Numbered from the stretch's first letter, positions 13,801 through 24,569 are shown. The stretch: 64,000 nt of DNA from Apoderus coryli (GCA_911728435.2 OU452205.1:12840260-12904259); one strand, 5' to 3'. Translations and numbers: made by a program. Notes: generated from the letters alone by a model not told the origin.

Positions 13801-16800
13801 CTTGCACTTGCACCCGTTTCGTCGATACAAGGCCAATTTTCATTACTTAAATAGTACTTATATTTTTTGAGTTATGACCACACTGGAATTAAGTCACACA
13901 CTGCCTAAACGTCAATAAAGAGTCGTGAATCGACGACATGGCCTTAACTATAAAAATTTTCTTGAGATAAACATACAATGACCTAAATATAAAAGAAAGC
14001 CTTACATCATGTAGTGCATAAGCTGAGATATATACTTTATCATCAATAAGCCTTTCAATTCCAAATGCAAAATAATCATTGGAATTTGTGCTAAACTTTT
14101 TTCTATCCAATATGAACTGAACAATACGCGAGTGTATCGCTGGCGTAAAGAAACATGAAGAGTCGACATCAAATCTAAAAAAAAAATATTTTTATGATTA
14201 AATTACCAGATACGCGCAGTAGATTTATTCTCTTACAAATATTCCCTATCTCTACTGTAAATGGCAGTGAATCGTTGTTTCCTTTCAGGAAATTTATCTT
14301 TATCCATAAATACATATTCCTTAATTTTCTCCCATTGATCCTGTATGCCTTTCAGAACAACGTTTGTGTGGCGAGAAATTTGTCTTAAGGCACGAATCTG
14401 AAATAATAAGTTATTATATATATAATTAAAAAAATCAAAATAATTTGTATCAAAAATAAAAATTGTTAAAACATATTTGTGACAAACTGCAAAACAAAAC
14501 TGTAAAAGTACCTTTTGAGCTAAATAAGAGCTGGGGCAACCAAGTAAATTTAGATGATACTCCTTTGAAAATTTACACAATCCCTATGAATAAATAATAA
14601 CAAAAATAATATAAAATAAAACTTTTAAAAATCTACTAAAATCGAAGGTTTTTCGACAACTTTTTGTACTAAATATGGATTTCTTACCTCTTTCATTGGC
14701 ATTCGTAATTTCAATATCTCACTGTATCTTCTAAGTACTTCTTTGGGTGCGTGTACCTATTTCAAACACAAACAGTTATAATAAGTAAAAAAAGATAAAT
14801 AAAATCTCAGACATTTTTCAGATCCATATTATTTCAAAGAGTCAGGCGGTACTTAAAGCATTAGCATGAACAGAATTGATGTCCAAATTGGTGTGGAAGT
14901 GCACCGAGGAATTTAGAGCTCTGGGAGAACAGAATAGTGTCAGACTATTCTGAGCACAAGGACACTAAAGATTCAATGGAAATGAGAAAGCAGGCGTAGT
15001 CGCAAAAAAGGTGTTAAGAGAATCATCAGAATCAGAAGTACTCCTCCTCCCTCGGAGTACTAAGACTAGCCGCACGCAGGGCCTTGACTTGTCTGTCTAA
15101 TGTCGATTAAAATGGTCCACCCTACCTACAGGTACCAATACAGAAGAACAGCGATGAGCAGTGTCCAGTGAGAAATTAATGTGAAGGCCCATAATTATCA
15201 TTATGATCGTTGCTGCTCTCCTCCGCATTATCGCCACTCATTCATTCTTCGATATTTTTATGGATTTCAGAAAGTTAATGTTCTTGTAGTTTAAGATCGG
15301 TTTCGAGCCTCTATGTTCCAGTTCGTCACATTCTACGAATTCCGGGTTTTACAGAACGTTACTCTGTCTGGTAATATATAATTTCGACCTGAACACTCCC
15401 ATGAAATGAAAAGTGATGAGGATATAGCCATTTGCGGGACGCTGCAAATATGGTTAATGTTATTGCGTATTTTGTCGAATTATGACCGAAGATTTGATGA
15501 CTAAGGTAATTTTAAAGTAAAACGTGAAGAAAATCTAGTATAATTTTTTTGTTATTACCTTTCGATTGTTTGAATATTTGGCATCGCTGGGGCATGCCGA
15601 CGTGACGAACTGTACAAACTAAGTTTAAATGATATAGAAGATTTGGGATTCAAGCTTTTACCTAGTATTCCAGACAATAAAAGAGATCATTTGTTATACA
15701 TGTAACTTTGTGGGAAATGTTCTGCATTAAGGCCAAACAATTTTGAACATTCTCGTTTTTTCTTTAACTACCAAAACGGTAGATTTTTTGAAACTGCTTG
15801 TATTTTGTGGCTTTAAGTAAACAAATATTTTTAGGCAGGAATAGTAATAGTACAAGTACAGATACGAAGTAAAACTGGAGAAATTTTAAGATGAAAATTT
15901 CGTTCGTGTAGTTTTTTACATTACAAGTGTTGTGCCTTTGTCGCTCAAACTTGTATAAACGTGAAAATTTTGTCTGGGCGCAGTATGGCAAGTTTACGGC
16001 TTCGTCGAAACTTGTAGTAATTGGCAGAAAACGCCCGGCTATATAAAAAATACGCACTTATTTTAGATATTTCTATTCCTTTATTAACGCACATGATGTC
16101 CAATTTCAATTTGATAATAACAATACACTACTACAACAAATTTAAATATAATTACCACCTCTTAAATTGGATAACCTTACAATTAAAAAAGGAAAGAAAA
16201 ACAGTCCCATAAAGATATATTAATAGAAGAAAGTTAAACAAAATTAAACAAATAAATTTCCTATTCTTAACCTAATATTTCACTAAAAATTAAAGAACAG
16301 AACTCCAAGTCTCCACAAATCTATCTCACGTCATTGGACCCAATTATCCTGTTCAGCTCGCGCATAAAGATACACGAATCTTTGAAAAAATCGAGCCGCT
16401 GCCAGAATCGATTAGCTAGAGCCAGAACTCTAGCTATAAAGGAGCTTGAGGCGTAATTTATCCTATGAAAAGGCTCGCGAAATAAGGCGACGGCCCGCGT
16501 GTTTCTAGGTGGAACACGAATTCCCACTTTAGTCAAAACCTCAGGACAATGAACCTGGTAATTCAATAAATTAAAGAAAATAATGAGGTCCCTCTTGTCT
16601 CTGCGAGCCTCGAGAGTAGTGAGATGTAAATGGTATAGTGCAGATCTATAATCAAAAGAAGCATTCATCCCAATAGGATGTCCGTGCTTATACGATGTAT
16701 AACGTAAAAATCTGTTTTGTACTTTCTCTAAACTGTATATGTACAATGATGTTGTAGGATATATGCGAATATGCCTAGGAATGGTACATTATTTAAAGTA

Positions 16801-19800
16801 GCGCATATTGATCGCTCACACTATTTACTTGACATTGTCAGTTAAGTCTTTCATCCATACCCGTAATAATAATAAGATCAATGTTAAAATGTGAATTTAG
16901 TTTATCTACAGTTGTATGTATGTTTTATGACACGGTCTAAATTTAAAGTAATCAAAACAATGATAATTAAAATCAAATTGAATTAACACCACTATGATAA
17001 ATAATTTCATCATCAGAATAAAACGCATGTTTTGGTTACACTAAGTAAATTAGAAAACTATCTAATGTAATTTGTAATATTATAATGGATCTATCTTTTA
17101 ACAGATTAAAAGATGATCCATTATAATATTACAAATTACACTATGCCACTAAATTATTTCTATGATAAACTAAATTAGTCATAATACTGTCAACTAGTTC
17201 AAATTTCAAAAAGTTAGAGTCACCATTTCCCGAGAATTAATCATCTGCCGTCTCATCGTCTGCATCTCAAGGTAGTAATCATAGTAATAGAACAAACGCA
17301 AACACATTAGAAATAACCAACACAACTATTAATGCAATCACCATTTAGCATTTATACAATTCTACCCTTTCAGTTATGATTGGTCACATGGATTTAGAAA
17401 TAATAATCTAAGAGGGATGTTGAGTTCAGGAATGGAAACCCCCTTTCTCACAAATTCAACACTCTCGCAGTTACCATTGTGTCCTAAGATCACTGTTAAA
17501 ACTAATAACAAGAACATAGGAAAGTAGTAAGATATGAATTGAATTGTAATTTGCCCATGTGGGCAGATATTTTACTGTAATATTATTTATATACTTCTCA
17601 AACTTTCATATCAGCTCCTCATATATTACATTAAAACCAACCATGACAAACAGCATCATGTATAAAACACATACTGACCTTAACAAAATTAAGTCCATTT
17701 TCCTCCTGAGGTTCATACTCCAATTCCAAACCCTCCTTCAACAAATTCATTTCGAATATTTGGCGTTTACTATATGCATCAGCAGTGACGGAGTCCGGAT
17801 GAAAAGCATCCCATACTAGCACAAAATCAACAGATCTAACTCCATCTTTAAAATAAATTTTCGAATGACTACATTTAGTATTACTATCACAACATTTCTT
17901 TCTTTGACTAGAATCGTTTACAGTGCATTTTCCATGTGCATTCTGTTTGGAAGTTTCAGATTCATTTGGCAGATCTATAAAATCCCTAAAAGTAATATGG
18001 TGAATATTTATCATATATATTAAGTGGGAATATTGTTACATGGTTTTTTTTTTCATTAATTAAAAATATGTTGGCAAAGATATGAAATAACCAGAAAGTA
18101 AATCTCGTTAAGAATCCAATATCTATCTACAGTTTATTAAATTTGTTACAATACTATAGCACATTGTTGTTCACATAAATTAGAATTTTCAACGTAATGA
18201 TAAAGCCAGAAACTAAATACCTTAACGATTGAATAAGCCGATACTTGTTCATATAGTGAAAATAACACAAGTTAATTAGCTTAATGTATAATGATAATAA
18301 AGAGAGTGAAACCACCCCACAATTAAAATATATACGCGGAATTTTTAACAGAAAAATAGTATAGAGACATAATATGTGAGGCTTTCGTCTATTGCGTGAC
18401 TGTAGTTCTACCTTCACTGAAAATGCTGACCACCCATGTTGTCGAAACAATTCTAAAAGAGGACGCGACGGTTGCAACCTGGAATGATTGAATAACTCTA
18501 GCTAATTTTAGTTTTGCTCACCCGTTAGAAACAAATCGTTGTAGAAACCCAAATAACTATAGATAAGAAGGGTCAGTAGACGCTAAAAACGGCATCGACT
18601 CTTCGCAATCCCAGCCACATTCGGGCCCGCTACTATATATACTATATCTATATATACTATAAGATACTATAACTATAAGCGGCGGCGAATTCGGCGAATT
18701 GCTTTTAAGACAGAGGTAACAAAGGTGCCGACACGAGGTGAAGTAACTGTATATAAACTGTGGTAAAAACCACCACTGTTACACAAGTCAACTTTCTGCC
18801 TAGTAGGGGAGTGTGACTGTTCTTCCTAACATTGTTTCCTAACCAAAAATAGTACCAGTGCGGTGCTATTAATAATATTGTCGCAGGTGCTTCGTCTAGT
18901 GGCATTATTATTAAAATTACGTTATGTACGGGTTATTACTATCCATATATCCTCCCTCCACAAACCATTCCCGCTGCTCCCAGCCATCCAAGCGAGAGCA
19001 AAGTAATATTCGGAGGGCATGAATCACCCTTCGAACATTGGTTCTTCGAGCCGGATCCAATTTCTCGGAACTTTCAACACCTTGAAAGCGGAGCCACCAA
19101 TCCTTTTCCTTCACATTACGAGTGGAGATAAAAGAATCTAATCTCCAACTACTGTTCTCAACCAATCCGTGTTGAGAGCAAAGTAATATTTAGGGGTAGT
19201 GCATCGACTACTATCATAACTGAGCACAATGTAAAATTGTTAGTTGGGGGTAGCGTTGTTCAAGCTGTTAAATAAAATTCAGGGCGCTAAAATATAAAAA
19301 ATAAATGTGTTTGATTCCTTATCATTTATTTTCACGTTCGTTGCTATTTGAACAACTAACTACCATTTTCATTTTATATAAGTCATTGAATTCTTTTAAT
19401 ATAAAATGTTTGTAAGTAAATGTAATTTTTCAATACCGTTAACGGGGTATGGGACATATGTGTACAGAGTTTCCACCTTAAAATATCTCGGAATTTAATC
19501 GTTGGAAAATTTTGAATTTTACTACTGTCTGAGAACAATTGGATTGAAATCATTTCAAAATGGTAGAACTTTTGCTTATACCGGAAATAGGCCTGTACTT
19601 ATTTTCAAATAGAACACATATTGAGATGTTAAAGAGGGTGTTAATAAAAATATTAATGCGTCATACCTATAGACGCATACCGGTATCCTAATATCCAGCA
19701 CAAAGACGCAATCCCCATTAAAATTTCATCTGGAAATTTGTTTGTGAATATATCAAACAATTCAGATGTAAATAACGATGCGACTACTAAGTGACACCTA

Positions 19801-22091
19801 CACAGTGAAATCTAGTTTTAGCAGTGTGAATTATTGTGACAGAAACTTCTAACGCTTTCGCACGAAAGAAATGAATGAAATACGAATTCGTTTTCTACTG
19901 GGTTCCAAATAAATATTTGCTGCTCCTTTCTCTATTACTATTACCTTGTCAATATTCTTTTTGTTTTGCACCAAATGGTATACAGTGGATAATGCCTGCC
20001 ACCACATAGGAGCACTACATCGTCTTCACTTGTGTCAGTAGTCAGCAGTGTCCAACAAATCACTGCTTCCGTCGTCACTCATTTTTCTTAAAATGTATTG
20101 TCTTATTTCTTTATTAAACACTGCTGACAATTAGTAGAACCCAAAAAATAAAAAAAAAAAACATTCAAGAGCATAAACGCTAAAGGTTAGAGATTGGTTG
20201 TTTAATAGGAGACAAACATAACATGGAACAAAATGAAAAAAAAATAAATAAATTGCGCATGTCAGTCGTGGATCATTCAACACGGTTTTTGCTTTTTACC
20301 CGTGATCGAAATGACGGTGCCGAAACCGTTTCATGAAGTCACAGGTTTAGTTGGAACGTTTTCGAAATCGTACAATGAACGATCACCGCTCAGTTGGAAC
20401 GCATTTAACGTATTGCGCATGAGCGTGATCGTACATTACATGGTTTTTAGAGGCGTTGGAACGAACCTATTGAAAATCTAAACATAAGAATCATAAGCTA
20501 TACCAGACCGCGCACGATTCTAAATACGTAATAATAGTAGGTTTTTTCACTGCTCCTCGTGGAGCCACAAAATGCCTAAAATCTCTATATTGAGTCAGTG
20601 CCAGCGTCCATCAATCCCATACACTGTTTTAAGCAGAAACGTTCACTATGCACCTACCCACTGCATGACGGGCTTGCAGGTAGGTCGTAAAACTTCTGCA
20701 AGTTGTTAATGTTGCCGTCATAGAAACAACTTTAGGGATTTACTTGTCAAACCGAAATTATTTTAATATTTATTGTGGTGTGTCTGTGGCTCCGCAGCAC
20801 TTATACACCAATCGTAACTGCATTTTTGGATTCGACAAAAAAATTCTAGACAGACTTTGTATATCATGCCCTATACAGAGGACACACAAATATTACATGG
20901 TAAATGCATTAATTCATGTTCCAAATCACTTCAGTCGAAATGTTTGGAGCAGACAAGGGAATTAGAAATATTAAATGAATCTGCACGATAACAAACATTA
21001 AGCTATTTTACCCTCTATTCACTAAAAAGAAGTTTGTCAAGTTTTTACTACAATTATTCGAGTTGCAGCCAAAAACAAAATCACAGAATAAATACGAAAC
21101 ACTACTATAAATTAGAAATAAGAATCCACGCACGGGCACGGACGACGTCACATTCCCCCACCTACTTGCGCACAACCGAAGCGATATCCTACCTAGAGAG
21201 TTATTGTACCATGAGGTTCGCAAAAAATCCAAACATGATATTTTCACAGTTGCTTGGGGACTGCCTCCTGAATATAAAACCAAAAATCACAAGCGATCCC
21301 CTGGTAGTAAGTTTTACGCTATAGGGGTGGTTTCATAAACAGTCTTTTAGAGCAAAATGGCCAGTTATAAAGGATTGAAAACTGAACAACTTTTTTTTAG
21401 CACTTAACGAGTTACAGGATCAAATGACGAGAATTCCGCTGGCGACAGGGATGGTTTAATAAAAATATTAGAGGATCAAAGGCTGAACAACTTTGCCTTA
21501 TATTTTTTTTGCAGCTCTAATACTTAACGAGTTACGGCATCCAATGACGAGAATTCTGCTGGCAACAAGGGTGGTTTTGTGTTTTTGTGTACAAAACCAC
21601 CTCTGTTGCCAGCATAATAGGGGTTGAGAGTTCAATCATCGATCCGGACGACGTCGAGGAAGATATTCACTTACCTGGGCCTTCCAGGAAACGAGGGCGA
21701 TTACATTTGACTTTTTGATGGTCATAGAGATAACATAATACAATGTTTTGTAACTCGATACATAGTAGAGATAAAAATATGTCTTATAAAGCAAACTTGT
21801 AAGAGATAAATCAATCCTCTATACATTTTATTATTAGTCTTTGTAAAAACATGTTCACAAGACCTAAGTACTCTGCGATCTTCGAAATTGTTTAAAAAAC
21901 GGTGTAATTTATTGGAACAGCAAGAAAAATCATAAGGCAAAGTTCTTCAGCTTTTGAACCTCTATAACTGTTATGAACCATTTTGCACTAAACAATTATG
22001 AAACCACCCCTATAGCGCAAAACGTACCAGAGTTTAGTTTCGAGTATGATTGTTTGGTTTTATACTCAGGAGGCAGTCCTAAGCAACCCTG

Positions 22092-22127
<36 letters not shown>

Positions 22128-24007
22128 GTTCAAGTTTCTTGGCCTTATGTTTATTATAACTGGAAAAGGATCTTGGGGTATAGGCCTTTTTTGTAAAGTA
22201 TTACTCTTTATTCCACACCAAGCTTTCGATAATATTTATTATCTTTATCAAGGCTACAAAAAAGAAGAAAATGATGATTTGGTTATTAAGTATACAAACA
22301 TAATCACTACCTTCTAAGTGGGTTGGTAGAGTTACTTAAATTTACGGAGTATCATTAATGGGAGCAACTATATCTCCCATTATTGCGCAATACGTGATGG
22401 ATGATTTGCTCGATGAAAGTATCCCTAAACTCTCTTTTTCTCTGCCCTTTATTAAGAAATATGTTGACGACTTGATTTGTTCTATACCCCAAGATAAACA
22501 GAACGAAATCCTGACAGTCTTCAACCAATACAATAAACACATCCAATTCACAATAGAACAAGAACACGAAAATGGTGTACCCTTCCTGGACACAAAACTC
22601 ATCCGAACGTCTGAGAATAAAATAATTTTAGATTGGTACGTAAAACCTTCGAGTTCAGGAAGGTATTTGAATTACAACTCATTTCATTCCGAAAAAACAA
22701 AAATTAATATGGTGCTATCTCTTAAGTCCCGAATAGAGAAAATTAGCCATCAATCCCTAAAAGAAAAAAACAAGAAATTACTTTTCAATACATTTGTGAA
22801 CAACTCTTACCCAAAACCACTACTTACCAAATTAATATACAATACTAATGCCTCCCGAATAATTAACAATGAAAATTCCACAGACCAAAATCCTACACAT
22901 ATCACCTATTTCTCGATACCAGCAATTAAACAAATATCACCAAAAATAATAAAAGTTTTTAAAAATATCTCCACTATAAAAATCGCCCAAAGATATACAA
23001 AAAATATAGGTAAACTTTTCTCCACACTAAAAAACAGAACAGAAATTCTCAAGACACCGGAAGTAGTGTACAGTATTCCGTGTTCCGAATGTGAACAAAT
23101 ATACATAGGTCAAACTGGTAGAGTATTAAAGGACCGGATTACTGCACACAGGAGCGATTGCAGGTTATCCAAACGATCATGCGCCTTGGCAGAACATAAC
23201 ATTGATACAGGGCACATACCGGACTTCAACAAAGTTTCAATATTACACACCGAAAAAAACAAAACCAAAAGATTGTTCTTAGAAATGGTAGAGACAAATT
23301 TTAGCAACACCGCGATAAATAAAAGAAAAGACATCGATGAAGCAGGATTAATATATCAATACTTATTATCATTTGACAACCAGAGAGGCCGGGGGACTCA
23401 GAACTCGATGGATTAATTTAGCTACGTGTTAATAAAGGACCTCGTCCAGTAAGACCTGAAATTTACATCATGTGGGACTCAAAGCACAGTAGTGAGAGCT
23501 GTGTGGAGAATCCCACATAAATAAGTAATGAAACAATTTTACGAACACAATAAACAGGCTTATGGGGCGTGATGAGTCGGTGGTTGCGACTAGGGTGGCA
23601 ACTGGATGCACCTCCGGCGCATCAATGGGTCATAAAATAAAAACATCATGACAATGGCTTTACATTAAAAAACACCCACACACACATAGACATTGAATTT
23701 AATTTAGAAGTTGGTTGGTTTGCATTCACATTTCGGCATTAAGGTATTTTAAATAAAAGATAGTTGTTAAAACTTTGTTCATAATTAATTTATGTGTAAA
23801 ATCAATTATTAATGATACTCCGTAAATTTAAGTAACTCTACCAACCCACTTAGAAGGTAGTGATTATGTTTGTATACTTAATAACCAAATCATCATTTTC
23901 TTCTTTTTTGTAGCCTTGATAAAGATAATAAATATTATCGAAAGCTTGGTGTGGAATAAAGAGTAATACTTTACAAAAAAGGCCTATACCCCAAGATCCT
24001 TTTCCAG

Positions 24008-24046
<39 letters not shown>

Positions 24047-24554
24047 CTATTTGAAATAAGCAAGTTCACCATTTTGAAGAAAACGTTTTAGTCTAAATTG
24101 TTGCCATTGACAGTAAGTAAATAGTACAATTCCAAATTTTAAAAAATTTCAAACGATTGATTTGGGGCACCCTGGATATTTCAAAATATAAATTACCTAC
24201 TCACCTATTGGTATCCATAATATTCTCTAAATTATCAGCACTATGATACAAACTAACCACAGACATTGCTGACAAATCTGCATGATCAGATTCATCACAA
24301 CCATATATCTTGTTCTCAAAAACATGAACATTATTTACGTGTTTATGAGTATTATTACAATGGTCGGATAATGGATTTGATGATGGCCCCTCTCCATGAT
24401 CCAAAGAATTCCCTAAAGTTCTAAATACAAGATGTTTTGAATAGTGTTTGTACTGTTGTGTTGTGGACGGACGTAAATCTGGTACGGAACGAGTATGCAA
24501 AAGTGGTGAGGTGTCTGAATTATGGACTTTGGGAGTGCCATGCTCTACTGACAT
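1670..24554 (-). CDS. Anoctamin (TMEM16) family Ca2+-activated channel/scramblase
   Basis: Exons, 5' to 3': 24554(ATG)-24205, 17985-17679, 14756-14688, 14583-14512, 14397-14237, 14174-14006, 12540-12308, 12255-12095, 12036-11804, 10480-10316, 10212-10009, 8827-8578, 5490-5285, 5230-5058, 4994-4652(stop). All junctions are GT-AG and keep frame, giving 1,031 residues; using donor 4735 and the exon 1827-1670 gives 1,056. Residues 1-117 are a disordered-looking leader. The cytosolic dimerisation region follows ([15 protein letters not shown], then [17 protein letters not shown]), then EYLFDVD and the membrane domain ([56 protein letters not shown]). The six family Ca2+ residues are present: N733, E737, E787, E790, E819 and D823. 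Family members are dimeric Ca2+-activated chloride channels or phospholipid scramblases; which activity applies cannot be told. The acceptor at 24560 implies an upstream, perhaps untranslated, exon. The introns are full of transposon debris. Confidence 0.93.
2099..2312 (-). repeat. Possible BEL/Pao LTR
   Basis: Just downstream of the integrase relic, read on the minus strand, a purine-rich tract (AAAGGGGCCG) is followed by TGTTTGATACC, as at the start of a 3' LTR. About 215 nt later the sequence CTGTTGACA is followed by AATTAAAATCTGGGGGCAAC, which looks like an LTR end followed by a leader. The boundaries are inferred; no second LTR copy was found. Confidence 0.4.
2412..2877 (-). pseudogene. 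BEL/Pao retrotransposon pol, C-terminal fragment
   Basis: The reading matches the C-terminal part of BEL/Pao polyproteins, downstream of the integrase core: a segment on screening for [20 protein letters not shown], then [28 protein letters not shown]-like NTLQQRTKW, and [10 protein letters not shown] frame change near 2536 moves to [20 protein letters not shown] and ends at a stop at about 2412. Protease, reverse transcriptase and the integrase catalytic core are missing. The fragment lies in the inferred last intron of the anoctamin gene, in the same orientation. Confidence 0.8.
2938..4440 (-). pseudogene. Non-LTR retrotransposon (CR1/Jockey-type) reverse transcriptase, decayed
   Basis: Minus-strand frames give in order [16 protein letters not shown] (RT fingers), [19 protein letters not shown] (first catalytic Asp), [18 protein letters not shown], and a C-terminal part with [20 protein letters not shown] and [14 protein letters not shown]. 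Frameshifts separate the pieces. The 3' end is probably at 2938, where the minus strand reads AATAAAGGCTATTATTATT, a LINE-like tail. The endonuclease and ORF1 are absent (5' truncation). Confidence 0.75.
4450..4620 (+). pseudogene. Fragment of LINE ORF2 C-terminus
   Basis: The plus strand reads [19 protein letters not shown], with a following DYTI...TLE, the pattern seen after the RT thumb in CR1/Jockey proteins (compare [15 protein letters not shown] at 16.7 kb). The orientation is opposite to the LINE next to it. The piece is short, so this is tentative. Confidence 0.35.
5758..6330 (-). pseudogene. Non-LTR retrotransposon reverse transcriptase fragment
   Basis: A 170-codon stretch carries [52 protein letters not shown] and [11 protein letters not shown] (the FADD active site), followed by a connection region. 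Upstream, the frame moves to [13 protein letters not shown] sequence. The expected GVPQGS motif is damaged (RSSASLIF). It lies in the 3.1-kb anoctamin intron between exons 5285-5490 and 8578-8827. Confidence 0.75.
6480..8030. other. Intronic stretch without recognised genes
   Basis: This is anoctamin intron sequence. A LINE-like 3' tail lies around 6465-6525. At 6998-7010 ACTGGCGACGTTG resembles the junction just inside some LTR elements, and the sequence after it is T-rich; no gag or pol reading was found. Nothing here can be called with confidence. Confidence 0.35.
8040..8215 (+). pseudogene. mariner transposase fragment
   Basis: The plus strand reads VNNKRN, then after stops and shifts [18 protein letters not shown]. 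This corresponds to the second-Asp region of mariner transposases (FVTVDETWIHHYTPE type). Only about 55 codons remain, and stops interrupt them. It lies in an anoctamin intron. Confidence 0.55.
10677..10787. repeat. Foldback/MITE-like inverted repeat
   Basis: The left arm 10677-10714 (TAGATATGGGATTGTTGAAC...) pairs with the right arm 10749-10787 with about two or three mismatches, around a 34-nt loop. It lies in the anoctamin intron between exons 10316-10480 and 11804-12036 and has no coding capacity. It is probably a tiny non-autonomous DNA element. Confidence 0.8.
12541..14005. other. Anoctamin intron; short repeats only
   Basis: The stretch holds a foldback repeat (13288-13379) and a LINE-like 3' tail ending near 13575 (AACTGAAACTCGCC followed by AATAAAGGCCCTTATTATTA). 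The phrase AACTGAAACTCGCC also occurs at about 6463, so both are probably from one LINE family. No exon was seen. Confidence 0.45.
13288..13379. repeat. Foldback inverted repeat
   Basis: The arms 13288-13318 (CAACAAACAAAAACAGGTGA...) and 13350-13379 are reverse complements with a few mismatches. A smaller inner pair, GTGAATAT/ATATTCAC, lies between them. It is intronic and looks like a MITE remnant. Confidence 0.75.
16321..16746 (-). pseudogene. LINE ORF2 C-terminal fragment (CR1/Jockey-type)
   Basis: The 141-codon open frame reads [56 protein letters not shown] and [20 protein letters not shown]. This is the region after the reverse-transcriptase thumb in CR1/Jockey elements. No catalytic domain remains. 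It lies inside the anoctamin intron between exons 14688-14756 and 17679-17985. Confidence 0.72.
17066..17140. repeat. Near-perfect 34-bp hairpin
   Basis: The arm 17066-17100 (TGTAATTTGTAATATTATAA...) is complementary to 17107-17140 with one bulged base, around a 6-nt loop (ACAGAT). It lies within an anoctamin intron. It could be a very short palindromic MITE. A pre-miRNA-like hairpin is possible but unproven; the arms are unusually perfect for a miRNA. Confidence 0.85.
18490..20240. other. Anoctamin intron, no gene recognised
   Basis: The stretch contains a TATATA/CTATA low-complexity block at 18630-18680 and a GC-richer part at 18900-19200 in which GAGAGCAAAGTAATATT occurs twice (about 18993 and 19172). 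An open minus-strand frame across the latter (18917-19165) resembles no family I know. It may be the leader of an LTR element. Confidence 0.35.
20240..20480. other. GC-richer repeat-like block
   Basis: TTGCGCATG occurs near both ends (about 20253 and 20413), and the phrase GTTGGAACG is repeated (about 20350, 20394 and 20456). This suggests a degenerate DNA element. No transposase reading was found. Confidence 0.3.
21242..22093. mobile_element. Foldback element with internal direct repeats
   Basis: The outer inverted arms of about 150 bp share GACTGCCTCCTGA, CGCTATAGGGGTGGTTTCATA and GCAAAATGG, in opposite orientation (21242-21400 and 21935-22093). Inside lie two direct copies of a unit of about 100 bp containing CTTAACGAGTTAC and ATGACGAGAATTC (about 21377 and 21475). 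A further inverted pair follows around GGTGGTTTTGT/ACAAAACCACC (21572-21602). No transposase was seen, so this is a non-autonomous, MITE-like composite within the anoctamin intron. Its right end abuts a TA microsatellite. Confidence 0.75.
22094..22124. repeat. (TA)n microsatellite
   Basis: An uninterrupted TA run between the foldback element and the Penelope-like element. A matching run flanks the other end of that element. Confidence 0.9.
22155..22358. repeat. Inverted terminal repeat (pLTR), left arm
   Basis: It begins ATAACTGGAAAAGGATCTTG and ends TTTACGGAGTATCATTAA. The reverse complement recurs at 23809-24012. Its last base is the first base of the ATG of the RT/GIY-YIG ORF. Confidence 0.9.
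22358..23416 (+). CDS. Penelope-like RT (C-terminal half) with GIY-YIG endonuclease
   Basis: 352 residues without interruption. Residues 1-10 ([10 protein letters not shown]) correspond to the MGSPLSP-type RT core motif. YVDD at about 35-38 is the catalytic Asp pair. [10 protein letters not shown] at about 69-78 is typical of Penelope RT. From about residue 235, [19 protein letters not shown] and [12 protein letters not shown] form a GIY-YIG domain with its Cys/His features. RT motifs before the MGxxxSP core are missing because the ORF starts exactly where the inverted repeat ends. The frame is intact, so the insertion is recent or preserved, but the RT lacks its N-terminal half and should be inactive. 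The ATG may be coincidental. Confidence 0.85.
   Translation: MGATISPIIAQYVMDDLLDESIPKLSFSLPFIKKYVDDLICSIPQDKQNEILTVFNQYNKHIQFTIEQEHENGVPFLDTKLIRTSENKIILDWYVKPSSSGRYLNYNSFHSEKTKINMVLSLKSRIEKISHQSLKEKNKKLLFNTFVNNSYPKPLLTKLIYNTNASRIINNENSTDQNPTHITYFSIPAIKQISPKIIKVFKNISTIKIAQRYTKNIGKLFSTLKNRTEILKTPEVVYSIPCSECEQIYIGQTGRVLKDRITAHRSDCRLSKRSCALAEHNIDTGHIPDFNKVSILHTEKNKTKRLFLEMVETNFSNTAINKRKDIDEAGLIYQYLLSFDNQRGRGTQNSMD
23809..24012. repeat. Inverted terminal repeat (pLTR), right arm
   Basis: Reverse complement of 22155-22358. It abuts the TA microsatellite at 24009-24042. Confidence 0.9.
24009..24042. repeat. (TA)n microsatellite
   Basis: A TA run directly at the outer edge of the right Penelope-like terminal repeat. 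Confidence 0.9.
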
Positions 24555-24569
24555 TGAACCTAAAAACAT

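Larger units (their letters stand above)
22155..24012 (+). mobile_element. Penelope-like retroelement, 5'-truncated, with inverted terminal repeats
   Basis: A 1.86-kb unit bounded by inverted repeats 22155-22358 and 23809-24012 (204 bp each, essentially identical). Its single ORF encodes the second half of a Penelope-like reverse transcriptase plus a GIY-YIG endonuclease. A non-coding stretch of about 390 bp (23417-23808) follows the stop. Penelope-like elements often carry pLTRs in inverted or tandem arrangement and are commonly 5'-truncated. TA microsatellites lie next to or near both ends. It sits in the anoctamin intron between exons 17985 and 24205, on the opposite strand. Confidence 0.85.

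Noticed and set aside
4652..14756. First impression that the minus-strand membrane ORFs were an odorant-receptor cluster
   Set aside because: The joined exons carry anoctamin signatures ([15 protein letters not shown], the six-residue Ca2+ site), and all splice phases link them into one gene.
18917..19165. 82-codon minus-strand open frame as a gene
   Set aside because: No start context, splice partner or family motif; it overlaps a short duplicated phrase and is more likely repeat leader sequence.
21008..21324. Overlapping ORFs on both strands at 21.0-21.3 kb
   Set aside because: They run into the foldback arm and share no protein similarity; they are chance frames.
23568..23610. TGATGAGTCG...CGAC in the Penelope-like 3' region as a hammerhead ribozyme
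   Set aside because: A stem follows TGATGA, but the obligatory GAAA is replaced by TAGG and no flanking helices were seen.
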